NCBI GenBank assembly: GCA_944474755.1
Contig: OX104120.1
Span: 21,935,242-21,999,241 of the forward strand
Length of the DNA: 64,000 nt
Origin: Limnoperna fortunei
Lineage: Eukaryota; Mollusca; Bivalvia; Mytilida; Modiolidae
Reading direction: 5' to 3'
The notes under the pieces are model-generated. The model saw nothing but the letters and a program-made list of their open reading frames with translations. It was not told the origin of the DNA and searched no databases. Of the stretch, positions 23,640-34,514 are shown piece by piece. How positions within the stretch are numbered: position 1 is the stretch's first letter; each line of letters starts with the position of its first letter. A program made the position numbers and the translations under genes.

Positions 23640-24662
23640 GCTGTCACTTAAAATAGAACATATGTATCATCACATGTTTTTTGGCCAACTTAAGAAAAAA
23701 CTGATATCTCAAATTGATCAGTACATTTAGCTCTACAATAGTTGTTATTCCACATTGTGTAATGACTTCCTGTAGGAGAGTTATTGCCCTTCAATTATGA
23801 TTTTTCACACTATCTTTAGTTTTTACTGTATAACTAAAAAATTATAAGAGCTAGATTGACATTGTAAATTGTTTTAATTATCAGCTAGACAATGCCTACA
23901 AAACACTGTGTGGTACCACTCCTTGTTGGATTTATTGCCCTCAAATGACAATTTTCTGTTATTGTCATGTAACCTAAAAACTGTAATAGCTAGAGTGAAA
24001 CAGTAGATTTCAAAAATAATCAGCAGTGTAAGTCCTACCTTGTAGGAGTTACCGCACTTTAATGACAAAATTATCAGTTTTGTGCCTTAGATATCTTAAA
24101 AACTAATACTCTAAAAAACTAATACTTAGAGTAAATCTGTCAATTGCACAAATAATCAGAAGGACAAGACATACAAATCATTTTATTATCTAAAAATTGT
24201 CTGATGACTCCTTATAGCAGTTATTACCCTTTAAGAACAATTTTTGTTGAAATTTTATAGTTTTTACCCTGTAACTTAAATGTCATGTAAGCTAGAGTGA
24301 ATTTGTAAATTGCAAAAATTTATCAGCAAGGCAAGGCCTACAAATCATCAGTCCAAAATTTTCAGATGACTATAGGAGTTATTGCCCTTTATGATGAATT
24401 TGGACAAAATAATCACTTTTTGTGTTATATAAGGACAAGGTCTACAAATTATGTAATTTTTCAGAAATTGTCTTATTAAATAATTCTGTGTTTCTTGGGA
24501 GTTTTTGCCCTTCATCAAAATTTTTGAAGACATTTTTAGTTTTTTCCCAGTAACTTCAAAGCTGTAACAGCTAGACTAAAACTATAAATGGTAAATATTC
24601 AAAGATAGCTCAAAGTCATTTGTTTTCCAGGTGAGCGATTACAGGCTCATGGGAGCCTCTAG
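23640..24662 (+). mobile_element. 3' part of a family D core-repeat element
   Basis: Six or so diverged units share TAGGAGTTATTGCCCTTTA, AACTGTAATAGCTAGAGTGA and CAAGGCCTACAAAT, spaced about 140-160 bp. The segment ends CAGGTGAGCGATTACAGGCT then CATGGGAGCCTCTAGT, the same 3' end as the element finishing at 28005. Its left part appears to have been interrupted by the fold-back element at 22946-23588. Confidence 0.7.
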
Positions 24663-24687
24663 TATTAGTGTTTCTATGGGTATGTTT

Positions 24688-24960
24688 TTATGCCCAAACG
24701 ACGACATGTTTTTCAGACCTGTTGGACAACTACTTCCTTTTTGGGACTTCATTTGTACGTAAATACATCTGTCCGTACATACGAATTTCCGTCAAGCTTT
24801 TCTCAGAAACCGTACATGAGAACAATTTGAAATTTGGCAGGGTGGTTCAGTATCACAAGTTGTATGTCCTAAGCAACTTTCAGACCTGTCGGACAACCAC
24901 TTCCTGTTTAGGACTTCATTTAGCCGGGGCATCTGTGTCCCATAGACACATTCTTCGATT
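24688..24960 (+). mobile_element. ATGCCCCC-type element (family B)
   Basis: Starts TATGCCCAAACGACGACATG, a decayed form of the hairpin start seen at 31432. It has one core unit (TTTGAAATTTGGCAGGGTGG, GACCTGTCGGACAACCACTT). It ends GGGGCATCTGTGTCCCATAG then ACACATTCTT. It abuts the family D elements on both sides. Confidence 0.75.
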
Positions 24961-24962
24961 TT

Positions 24963-27900
24963 TAGCTATCCTGACCCGAAGGGTCATGTGAGCTATTGCC
25001 ATCACTTGGCGTCCATCGTCGTCGTCGTCGTTAACTTTTCTTTAAAAATCTTCTCCTCCAAAACCACTGAAGGGATTGCTTTGAAACTTTGCACACATCA
25101 TCAGTAAAATGTCCTCTGCCAAGTTTGCACAAATCATGGCCTCAGACCAACCAACATGGCCACCATGGCTAAAAATAGAACAGGGGGGTCAAAATACAAT
25201 TTTTGGCTTATAGTTCAAAAAGTATAACAGATACAGGAAAACCAAAGAGACCTTCCTTCTTCAGCATCAAAAGCTCTACAAAACACTCCATTGGGTCAAA
25301 GTTGTATGACGACTCCTTGTAGGAGTTATTGCCCTTTAATTGTCGAAATTGATGATTTTTGCCTCAAAATCTTGAAAATTATTAGAACTAGAGAAAAAGT
25401 AAGCATTGCTTAATTGTTCTGCTCTATGAGGGCTACAAAATTGGCTTAGAGTCAAGATTGTCTGATTAACCGTTTAAGAGTTATTCCCCTTGAACTGTTT
25501 ATTGTAATCGATTTTAATCGTTTTTAATTGATTTTTTAAAATCTTCTCCTCTGAAACTACTGAAAGTACTGCTTTGAAAGTTTGTACACATCATCCGTCA
25601 AATGTCCTCAACCAAGTTTGCACCAACCATGGCCGCAGATTAACCAACGTGGCCGCCATGGCTAAAAAAAGAACGGGGGGGGGGGGTCAAAATACAATTT
25701 TTGGCTTATAGTTCAAAAAGTATAACAGATACAGGAAAACCGAAGAGACATGCCTTTATCGGCATCAAAAGCTCTACGAAACACTCCATTGGGTCAAAGT
25801 TGTATGATGACCCCTTATAGGAGTTGTTGCCCTTTAATTGTCGAAATTGATTATTTTTGTCTCGCCTGCCACGAAAGTCGCTGGAGGCGAGACATATGTA
25901 TGGGAATCCGGCGGCGGCGGCGGCGTAAACACTTGACATCTTGCTTCATATATTTGTAAGCCCAAGCCCTAGGTCCATCAAATTTGGTACAGAGCTAGCT
26001 TATGATGAGTACTTGCCAGTCAGTCACCTGTCACCTGACCTTGACCTCAATTTCACGCTCCAGCGCCTACGTTAAAGTTTTTGGGTTACGGCAGTTCCTC
26101 CGTAACTACGTATGGTAGGATGACAATATTTGGTGTATAGGTTGCTGATGACTAGTACATGACTGTCTGGTAGGTGTCACCTGACCTTGACCTCAATTTT
26201 ACGGTCCAGCGACTACGTTAAAGTTTTTGGGTTACGACAGTTCCTCTGTAACCACGCATGGTAGGATGACAATATTTGGTATATAGGTTGCTGATGACTA
26301 GTACATGACTGTCTGGTAGGTGTCACCTGACCTTGACCTCAATTTCACGGTTCAGTGACTATGTTAAAGTTTTTGGGTTACGGCAGTTCCTCTGTAACTA
26401 CGCATGGTAGGATGACAATATTTGGTATATAGGTTGCTGATGACTAGTACATGACTGTCTGGTAGGTGTCACCTGACCTTGACCTCAATTTCACGATCCA
26501 GCGACTATGTTAAAGTTTTTGGGTTACGGCAGTTTCTCTGTAACTATGCAAGGTAGGATGACAATATTTGGTATATAAGTTGCTGATGAATGGTACATGA
26601 CTGTCTGGTAGGTGTCTCCTGACCTTGACCTCAATTTCACGGTCCAGCAACTATGTTAAAGTTATTGGGTTACGACTGTTCCCCTGTAACTACGCATGTT
26701 AGGATGACAATATTTGGTATATACGTTGCTGATGAATAGTACATGACTGTCTGGTAGGCGTCACCTGACCTTGACCTCAATTTCACGGTCCAGCGACTAC
26801 TTTAAAGTTTTTGTATTAGGACAGTTCCTCTGTAACTATGCATGGTATGGTGACAATATTTATACAGGCTGCTGCTGATAACTAATGCTATTTACGTAAT
26901 GCTTATGACGAAATTTATTTTTGTTACTGATGCGGAATGCAGGCGAGACATTTTTCTGTGTCCACACTTGTTGACATTTGCCTCAAAATCTTGAAAATTG
27001 TTAGAACTAGAGAAAAAGTTAGCATTGCTTAATTGTTTTGCTCTATGAGGGCTACAAAAATGACTTAGGGTTAATATTGTCTGATGAACCGTTTAAGAGT
27101 TATTCCCCTTGAACTGTTTTTTTTAATCGGTTTAATTGATTTTTTAAAAATCTTCTCCTCTGAAACCACTGAAAGTACTGCTTTGAAACTTTGTACACAT
27201 CATCCGTCAAATGTCCTCAACCAAGTTTGCACCAACCATGGCTGCAGATTAACCAACATGGCCGCCATGGCTAAAAATAGAATGGAAGGGGGGGGGGGGG
27301 GTAAAATACAGTTTTTGGCTTATATTTAAAAAAGTGTAACAGATACAGGAAAACCAAAGAGACATGCCTTCATCTGCATCAAAAGCTTTACGAAACACTC
27401 CATTGGGTTGAAGGTGTATGAGGACTCCTTATAGGAGTTATTGCCCTTTAATTGTCAAAATTGATTATTTTTGACATTTTTGCCTCAAAATCTTGAAAAT
27501 TATTAGAACTAGAGAAAAAGTTAGCATTGCTTAATTGTTCTGCTCTATGAGGGCTACAAAAATTACTTAGGGTCAAGATTGTCAGATGAACCGTTTAGGA
27601 ATTATTCTCCTTGAACATTTTTTTAATAAATTTTACTTGATTTTAAAAAATCTTCTCCTCTTTAACCCATTAAAGGACTGCTTTGAAACATTGCACACAT
27701 CATCTTTAGGACGTCCTCTACCAAAATTGTGCAAGGAAAATGGGGGGGGGGGGGGGGGGAGTCAAGAGAGTTTTCGACTGATAGTTAAAAAAGTATAACA
27801 GGTACAGCAAATTTGAAGTGAACCTCCCTTCTCCCTCTAAGCATCAAAAGCTCCTCCTTATAGGAGTTATTTCCCTTAAAAGGTCAAAATTAATGACTTT

Positions 27901-28005
27901 TGCAGAAGTGTTGGGCAATTCCTTATAGCAAAGAAAAGCTGGATAAAAAAGGGTTGTTTGGTTTCAGGTTCAGGTGAGCGATACAGGCTCCTGGGAGCCT
28001 CTAGT
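24963..28005 (+). mobile_element. 3-kb family D core-repeat element
   Basis: Begins TGACCCGAAGGGTCATGTGA next to AGCT (a fold-back) and CATCACTTGGCGTCC. It ends TTCAGGTGAGCGATACAGGC then a small AGGCTC/GAGCCT hairpin and TCTAGT. The start in relatives (AGCTCACCTGA, 50122) is the inverse of the 3' CAGGTGAGC. Inside are four core units of about 500 bp (TCTTCTCC at about 25043, 25543, 27150, 27650) carrying G runs of 6, 12, 14 and 18. A family C element is nested in the second unit. No protein is encoded; open frames are fragmentary. Confidence 0.8.
25858..26971 (+). mobile_element. Nested family C element with six 146-bp cores
   Basis: Starts TGTCTCGCCTG, whose GTCTCGCC arm pairs with GGCGAGAC about 25 bp on. 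It then has a CGG repeat and six core units at exactly 146-bp spacing (CACCTGACC at 26032, 26178, 26324, 26470 and 26762, and as CTCCTGACC at 26616). It ends AGGCGAGACATTTTT then CTGTGTCCACACTTGT. The flanks rejoin to the uninterrupted sequence seen at 27464-27478, so both ends are defined to the base, give or take microhomology. Confidence 0.88.
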
Positions 28006-28409
28006 GAAGAATTTTGAAGAACAAAATTTATCAGTGTTTATTATTTTTGGTCTATTTTACAGGTTGTAAACATCACGTGGTCATCTCGAGGTAGTTGATG
28101 TTTATTATCTATTTTGTAAAACCATCTATTTAAGCTTAATGTCTATTCAAGTATATTTTTCACATTCCAGATCACTTAGTTTCAAGTTTTGTTGTTTTGT
28201 TGTGTCCTTCCCCCCTCCCACCCCCTCTTCCTTTACCCTTCACCTCATCTTTAGTAGTTCCCTTTTTAAAATAAAAATTATTACAACATTTGTAATAACT
28301 TTTTAAAAGTTACATGACTCAGAAACCAAAACGGTACCAGTTCATGTAAATTGTTCTACTGTTAACCATCCTGTAAGAAAGACTACATTTATTATCTCCC
28401 TTAGATGCA

Positions 28410-28655
28410 GCTAAGTGGTTAAGGTAGCTAGTCATCTACTATTGATCATATGTCTGTCAACACTGAGGTTTAAGATTGAGCATTACTGCAACCAAGCTCT
28501 CTCGACTTTTACTTTAATTGGATAAGATTGTCAGTTTTCCTGCTGATGTTTGTGTATTTTTAACCGGTACTCTATCTTTTGCATTAAATAAAGGCTGAAC
28601 ACAGTGATATAGCTGAAAAATTGCTGAAAGTTGCATTAAACACCTATTAAAATAA
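28410..28655 (+). mobile_element. tRNA-derived SINE, near full length
   Basis: The head AAGTGGTTAAGGTAGCTAGT and TGTCTGTCAACACTGAGGTT keeps a tRNA-like A-box and a decayed B-box region. The tail is GATATAGCTGAAAAATTGCT, then GAAAGTTGCATTAAACACC. It is the same family as 58284-58556. Confidence 0.8.
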
Positions 28656-30223
28656 AGGTGTGAACGTAAAAAGATGTGAAATAGTTTTGCCAAATGAAAT
28701 TCGAGGAAAATGACAAAATTTTAATAAAAGCCATCTACAAAATTTAAACTGCCTTGACATACATCGAATTGTGTAAGATTAGGAGTTCAATCTAGGTTCA
28801 CCATGGCCATAAGGGATGCCATCCTTTTGATATCATGTTATAAGAAAGCATGGTCAGACTGTAGTGTGTGTCAGTGCCAAGCTCCTTGTAGGAAAAAGAC
28901 CCTTTCTAAAGACTTTGAAAAAAGATTAAGACCATTGTAAAAAATCCATTTATCTGTACCTACCTACCACCTTGTTTGTTTTTCCATTGTAAATGAAAAT
29001 TTCTGGCCACTGTTAGATCCCTGTTCCCAAATGTATTGTTTGTTAATTTGTCCTCGTTCTGAATTTTACTGGATTTTAATCAATCAATTGATTTATCCAG
29101 TGTCGGATTAACCACAGATTTAAAATTGGTGCTTATTTGCTAAGCATGCAGTGTTAGGCTGGTCCTTCCACGGTTAGGATAATGTTTACACGTAGAGACT
29201 ATTAGCTCAGAGTTGCACTATAAAAATCCAGCCCATTGTGTTTATACAGAACAAAGCTGACATGTGATTTTCTTGGTATGTTGCATGAAGTAACCAATAT
29301 CCAATCTGAATGTAGCAAAGTTGTTGACATGGCAAATTTTATTAAAACGGCAAACTGTAAAATTTTTATGATTGTTTTAAAGGAAATTTTGTGGTTATTT
29401 TTTATATACAGCTTTTATCGACATTGACTGGGTGTTTTTATTTTAAACAATTAAATATATAAAGCTTTATATATAACGAATTCTTTATTAAAATTATATT
29501 AGTACATGTTAGGCCAAGGAACTTTAACATACTTCTTCATGGCTATAAAAATATGGAGGATATTTTCAAAGCCAATGTTAAAAACATTCAGTTTCCTTTA
29601 ATTAGTTCAGACTGTACGAGTTGCAGGAAGGATTGTCAACAGTTATTGGGTGCCTTGTAATAATTTTTCTGATTTATGTCTTTTCTGTCAAGACTTGCGA
29701 CAAATAATTTACATTCTAAAAAAATAGCAGTAAATTTCTGGTTATCCATGATTATGTCTTCATATTTCCAGTAAAGCTGTAGTCAAATCCTGCTTTGTCC
29801 CTCTCTTACTTTAGAAGTTAAATGTACTTCATAACAAATTGATTTTTAAGGATTAGGATTGTGAATGGAACATGTTGAATGAAGTAGAAAGTAACAATGG
29901 TAATTTGTGTACAAAACTACAACTTGTAACATCTGACAATCAAGTAACATCTTAGTACGGTTAGTAAGATCAAGGTTCGGTAAAAGTAATTTTAGCTTCT
30001 ACAGGTTGTCGTCTTATCTCTGCTAAAATTACTGGAATGTGCCAGAAAAGTGGAATATAATTTTAAAACTTTATATTAATTAATTTTTAAGAAAAGATTC
30101 ACATAAAAATAGTTAATATTTTGTAAATAAAAATTATTTGCCTGTACATTTTCTTTATATGGGTTGAAACAGCATTATCTGAAAATTAGCCCAGCTTGCA
30201 GGAGTTTGTTAGAAATGTCTTGT
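28656..30223. other. Non-coding with a probable old repeat at 29083-29260
   Basis: No gene seen. The stretch 29083-29260 (AATTGGTGCTTATTTGCTAA; TTGCACTATAAAAATCCAGC) looks like another dispersed bivalve repeat, judged from memory only. Confidence 0.35.
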
Positions 30224-30532
30224 TATACCCCCGCTATATCCCCTCTTCAAAGAAGAGGGGGTATACTAGCTGTTTTACCCTTGTCTGTTATCAGTTCATC
30301 TGTTGTTCATTCGTTCGTTTATAACAAAAAGTTTCCGTCGCAGTTTCTAAGCTACCATTGGATGCAGAAGCCTGATATTTAGCATATTTGCTTTATCCTG
30401 TAGTACATTATGGTATATAGCAAATAATGCTTCTTGGTCGTCCACTTCCTGTTTACTGAATACTTAGATTTTTACACATGGTTGTTAAAGCAGGGTATCA
30501 CTAGTGAACATTAGCTGAAAGTCCACACTTGT
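30224..30532 (+). mobile_element. TATACCCC-type element (family A), with both ends
   Basis: A 5' hairpin (TATACCCCC ... GGGGGTATA, 30224-30268) is followed by the family A core (TAACAAAAAGTTTCCGTCGC; GTCGTCCACTTCCTGTTTAC). The arm appears a third time (AGCAGGGTATCACTAGT), and the end is AAGTCCACACTTGT. That last motif is shared with families C and E. Confidence 0.8.
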
Positions 30533-30601
30533 TTGTTTTGACTGGCAATGTGTGTGATACCTACAGTTCTACAGCTATGTGTGTGGGGGCTGAATGGTTA
30601 T

Positions 30602-31032
30602 TATACCCCCCACAAACTAGTTTGGGGGGTATATAGGAATCACCCTGTCTGTCTGTCCGTCTGTCCATCTGTCCACATCCCTTGTAAGCGCTTCTCCTCC
30701 TAAACCGCTTGACAGATTTTGATGAAACTTTGCATGAAGGAAGTACATCATATGTAGATGTGCATGAAGAATTTTTGTCGCTGTCGGATATTATTCAGGG
30801 GAGATAATTGGACAGACTTTTTAAATATGGTATTCAGTGCGGGACCTCGTAAGTGCAACTCCTCCTAAACCGTTTGACAGATTTTGATGAAACTTTACAT
30901 GAAGGAAGTACATCATATGTAGATGTGCATGAAGAATTTTTGTTGCTGTCGGATATTATTCGGGGGAGATAATTGGACTTGAAGCTAAGAGAGTGGTATA
31001 CCTTTGTGAGCATGCTCCCAGTCCACACTTGT
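30602..31032 (+). mobile_element. TATACCCC-type element, family E, two core units
   Basis: A perfect 10-bp stem (TATACCCCCC / GGGGGGTATA) opens the element, followed by a GTCTGTCC run. Two core units follow about 165 bp apart (CGCTTCTCCTCCTAAACCG near 30688; GCAACTCCTCCTAAACCG near 30855), each ending GGGGAGATAATTGGAC. The 3' end is CCAGTCCACACTTGT. Confidence 0.85.
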
Positions 31033-31311
31033 TCATCCTCTATTGATCAACACTGAGGTTGCAAGTTTTAGCCATAGTTGACAAAACACCTGTGTTACCT
31101 CTCTCCCTAACTGTGAACAGACCTGGATTAAACTCTTGATCTTGCACAATTAGATATATGTCATGAAGAGATATACATAGACAGTTTAAATTTTGTAGAT
31201 GGCTTTAATTAAAATTTTGTCATTTTCCTCTCAAAACTCAAATTTCAGTTGGCAAAAATATTTCTTAAATTTTCATGTACAGAAGTCCTCATCTTTTTAA
31301 GTTCATATCTT

Positions 31312-31420
31312 TATTTAAATGGGTGTTTAATGCAACTTTCAGCAATTTTTCAGCTATATCATGGTGTCTAGCCATTATTTAATGCAAAAGCTTGAGTACC
31401 TGTTAAAAATCCACAAACTT
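31312..31420 (-). mobile_element. SINE 3' fragment
   Basis: Minus-strand copy of the SINE tail: GGTGTTTAATGCAACTTTCA and GCAATTTTTCAGCTATATCA on the plus strand, then a decayed body (GAGTACCTGTTAAAAATCCA). A separate head-like piece (CTATTGATCAACACTGAGGT) lies at 31041-31075 on the plus strand. Confidence 0.7.
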
Positions 31421-31431
31421 CAGTTAATTTT

Positions 31432-31845
31432 TATGCCCCCGCGATGACATGTCGGGGGGCATTAAGTTTTACTCATGTCCGACCGTATGTACGTACGTAC
31501 GAATTTATGTCAAGTTTTTCTTAAAAAAACCTTACATGAGAACAATTTGAAATTTGGCAGGGTGGTTCAGTATCACAAGTTGTACGTCCTCAGCTACTTT
31601 CAGACCTGTCGGACAACTACTTCCTGTTTGGGACTTCATTTGTACGTAAATACGCCCGTCCGTATGTACAAATTTCCGTCAAGCTTTTCTCAGAAACCGT
31701 ACATGAGAACAATTTGAAATTTGGCAGGGTGGTTCAGTATCACAAGTTGTACGTCCTAAGCAACTTTCAGACCTGTCGGACAACTACTTCCTGTTTGGGA
31801 CTTCATTTAGCGGGGGCATCTGTGTCCCATGGACACATTCTTCTA
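31432..31845 (+). mobile_element. ATGCCCCC-type element (family B), two core units
   Basis: The 5' hairpin ATGCCCCCGCGATGACATGT / CGGGGGGCAT is followed by a GTACGTAC run. Two core units follow, about 178 bp apart (TTTGAAATTTGGCAGGGTGG at 31545 and 31717). The end is GCGGGGGCATCTGTGTCCCA then TGGACACATTCTT, which repeats the hairpin arm and adds a small terminal hairpin (GTGTCC/GGACAC). Sequence relatives at 24688 and 36228 each have one unit. Confidence 0.85.
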
Positions 31846-31924
31846 TTTTTTATAATGTTTTGGTGTGTTTGAATACACAATAAACCATGTCCTCCAAATA
31901 AAAAAAAAATTTGAACTCAAGATG

Positions 31925-32239
31925 TATTTTTTCATTGTCGGAAACCCACATCCGGTTGCGTTCTCGCTTTGCTACCACTTACCGACCGTGGGCATACTTG
32001 TGGATATTTTCTCTTTTCATGAATATTCATTTAATTTAATTAGCCAATGGGAACCATGTTGATTATATATAATTATTTTGATTTGTTAAAATGCTTTTCT
32101 GACAGAACAAGCGACCAATCAAAATAGGACATTGAATATTCATGAAAACAAGAAAATATCTGCAAGTGTGCCCACGGTCGGTAATTGGTAGCAAAGCGAG
32201 AACGCAACCGGAAATGGGTTTCTGATGATGGTATTTTTT
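31925..32239. mobile_element. 299-bp MITE with long TIRs and 8-bp TSD
   Basis: The element at 31933-32231 has inverted ends of about 85 bp: GGTTGCGTTCTCGCTTTGCT on the left is matched in inverse by AGCAAAGCGAGAACGCAACC on the right. The complementarity continues through CCGACCGTGGGC and ATGAATATTCAT. The 8-mer TATTTTTT lies immediately outside both ends (31925-31932 and 32232-32239). An 8-bp duplication points to the hAT superfamily. The T-rich duplication could be partly chance, but it falls exactly at the TIR limits. Confidence 0.82.
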
Positions 32240-32399
32240 ACACTAGAGGGTCATGTATTGGATTAAAATGAAATGAGAATTTATGGAATCTATGCTTTGT
32301 TGGAGATTCCATGAATATCAACCATTGTCTAATTTGGTTTACTTTACAGTGACAATTTTGGTTACCAAAATTATGTCTGTATTACAAACTACTTATGGT

Positions 32400-32960
32400 A
32401 TTTGTACTGTAGGAGTGTAGGAGTGTTTTACTACCCTACCAGTAGTTGTAGCTACAAACTACTTGTGTCTATATCACAGACTACTTGTGTAGTTCATACT
32501 TGTACTGTTGGAGTGTTTCACTACCAGTAGTTGTAGCTACAAACTACTTTTGTCTATATTACAGACTACTTGTGTAGTTCATACTTGTTCTGTAGGAGTG
32601 TAGGAGTAGTGCTTCACTACTGGTGGTTGTAGCTACAAACTACTTATGTCTATATCACAGACTACTTGTGTAGTTCATACTTGTACTGTAGGAGTGTTTC
32701 ACTACAGGTAGTTGTAGCTACAAACTACTTATGTCTATATTACAGACTACTTGTGTAGTTCATACTTGTACTGTAGGAGTGTTTCACTACAGGTAGTTGT
32801 AGCTACAAACTACTTATGTCTATATTACAGACTACTTGTGTACTGTAGTTCATACTTGTACTGTAAGAGTGTTTCACTACCGTTTGTAATTGTAGCTACA
32901 AACTACTTGTGTCTATATTACAGACTACTTGTGTAGTTCATACTTGAGTGTTTCACTACT
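32400..32960 (+). repeat. Tandem array, 85-bp unit, about six copies
   Basis: GTAGCTACAAACTACTT begins at 32448, 32533, 32629, 32714, 32799 and 32892. Steps are 85, 96, 85, 85 and 93, so the basic unit is 85 bp with small insertions (extra TAGGAGTG or GTACT). Each unit contains several near-inverted GTAGTT/AACTAC words. The short open frame inside is a by-product. Confidence 0.93.
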
Positions 32961-33272
32961 TATATTTGTATCTGGTAAATGTAAGGTTTCACCAGATGTA
33001 GTGGTACATTCATGTTTACAAAACAATGTATTTACTGTAAAAAGGGTAGTATTGTTTACTTTTTATTGATATTAATTGTCATTGAAAATTTATTTTACTA
33101 ATATAGTACTGATTATATAGGATGAATACAATTAAAAACGGATGTGCAAATAGCTGATGTTTAACGCAAAATAGACAATATGACATTGCACTATTTATTA
33201 TTTTGGAACCAAAGATATAGGTGAATCAACACTGTTTGGGTAGATCTGTAGGTAATGCTCCTAAGAAGTGGA

Positions 33273-33392
33273 TACCTGAAGGTATGCAGGATCGTCATAG
33301 TATAAGTAGTAGAAGAGTGCAACTAATACTCCTGTTGATGTCACTCTTCTACTATATAGTTATACTACGAAGATTCTGCATACCTTCAGGTA
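33273..33392. mobile_element. Fold-back of 120 bp
   Basis: TACCTGAAGGTATGCAGGAT and GTAGAAGAGTG on the left pair with CACTCTTCTAC and ATTCTGCATACCTTCAGGTA on the right. The arms are about 50 bp with a loop of roughly 16 bp. No target duplication is clear beyond a possible 2-bp one. It looks like a small MITE or a solo fold-back. Confidence 0.7.
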
Positions 33393-33459
33393 CAATAAAA
33401 CTTGTAAACTTAAGCATCCTACTACTTTTTATTATTTTATTTATTACAATTGCACAAAA

Positions 33460-33998
33460 TAATTAGGGCCCTGCCACTTTGTGACGGACACCCTATAGTG
33501 ATCTGTCTGTCCGTCCATCCCAAACTAATGGTGTCTGGGCTGTAACTTTTTATCTTTTGAGGTAGGCTTTTGATATTTGGAATGTGGGTAGATAATATCA
33601 AGGCGATATGTCGCATACCATGGTTGCTCATCTTTGACCTTGAACTTTGACCTTAAGGTCACATTATTGCTTTCTGCATGACAAATTCATGTCCGTGCTG
33701 TAACTGTTTTTTCTCTTTCTAGGTAGGCTTTTGATATTTGGAATGTAGGTAGGTAATATCAAGGCGATGTGTCACATACCATGGTTGTTGACCATTGACC
33801 TTGAACTTTGACCTTAGTTTACATTATTGCTTTCTGAATAACAAATTCATGTCTGGGCTGTAACTTTTTTATCTTTCGAGGTAGGCTTTTGATATTTGGA
33901 ATGTGTGTAGATAACATCAAGGCGATGTGTCTCATACCATGCTTGATGACCTTTGACCATAAGGTCTGCGGGTCCCACAGATGGGTACCATCTCACTG
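33460..33998 (+). mobile_element. Dispersed element with about 159-bp core units (family G)
   Basis: GTCYGKGCTGTAAC starts at 33533, 33691 and 33851, giving about 2.8 units. Each contains GTAGGCTTTTGATATTTGGA, ATATCAAGGCGAT and CCTTGAACTTTGACCTT. The right end (GCGGGTCCCACAGATGGGTA then CCATCTCACTGAT) recurs inverted at 63595-63635, where a second copy lies on the opposite strand. Confidence 0.8.
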
Positions 33999-34284
33999 AT
34001 AAAACTATAAACATAAATGATATTTCGAGAGAGAATAAATTACATATTACTGTTAAAACTTAAAAAAAAAACGATCAAGTTGACACTGATCGTCTTCATC
34101 TTGAGTTTATGAAAATGTGCAAGTGCAGATTGTAAATGCATATAAGAATTTGTCTGGGATTTTCTGGTCCATGAAAAGATTGCTGACAATACGTAAATGC
34201 ATACTATATGCAGCTTTTTACGGTAATGCTCGATGTATTCTTGAATTACATATATATTAAAACTAATACAAATTTTTCTTTCAG

Positions 34285-34514
34285 GTCTATTTAGTTCAAA
34301 GCATAAGAGAAAATAGCTATATTGAAGTCAGACATTAAAACCCAGTGTTGTATAACGATGCTACCAGAGGTAGACAAAATGAATGGTACAACTGTAAAAA
34401 CTGAACCCTCATCAGAGATTAAGAAGGAAATTAAAGACGAAAATAACTGTGATACAAATTTATCGGAGAGTCATTCTGGTCCACCGAGCAATAAGCTAAC
34501 AAATGGAGAAGCAG
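34285..34514 (+). CDS. BCL9: BCL9 first coding exon
   Basis: The acceptor TTTTTCTTTCAG precedes 34285 and the donor GTATTT follows 34514. The start is ATG at 34358, because the frame has a stop (TAA) just upstream at about 34304. The next in-frame ATG at 34379 is an alternative. The coding part has 52 codons plus one base and begins MLPEVDKMNGTTVKTEP. It is acidic/lysine-rich with no domain. The frame that runs on past 34514 is intron. Confidence 0.78.

Noticed and set aside
25706..25959. Open frames across a CGG repeat (poly-Arg or poly-Ala)
   Set aside because: They span the junction of the nested family C element and exist only because of the insertion.
25858..26971. Regularly spaced repeats resembling a CRISPR array
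   Set aside because: Units of 146 bp are contiguous and similar over their whole length, with no spacers, and the genome is clearly animal. The same applies to the arrays at 7277, 22208, 32400 and 63008.
34322..34357. Upstream start of the BCL9 first coding exon
   Set aside because: The frame opens with TTG, not ATG, and a stop lies just upstream. ATG at 34358 is the first usable start.
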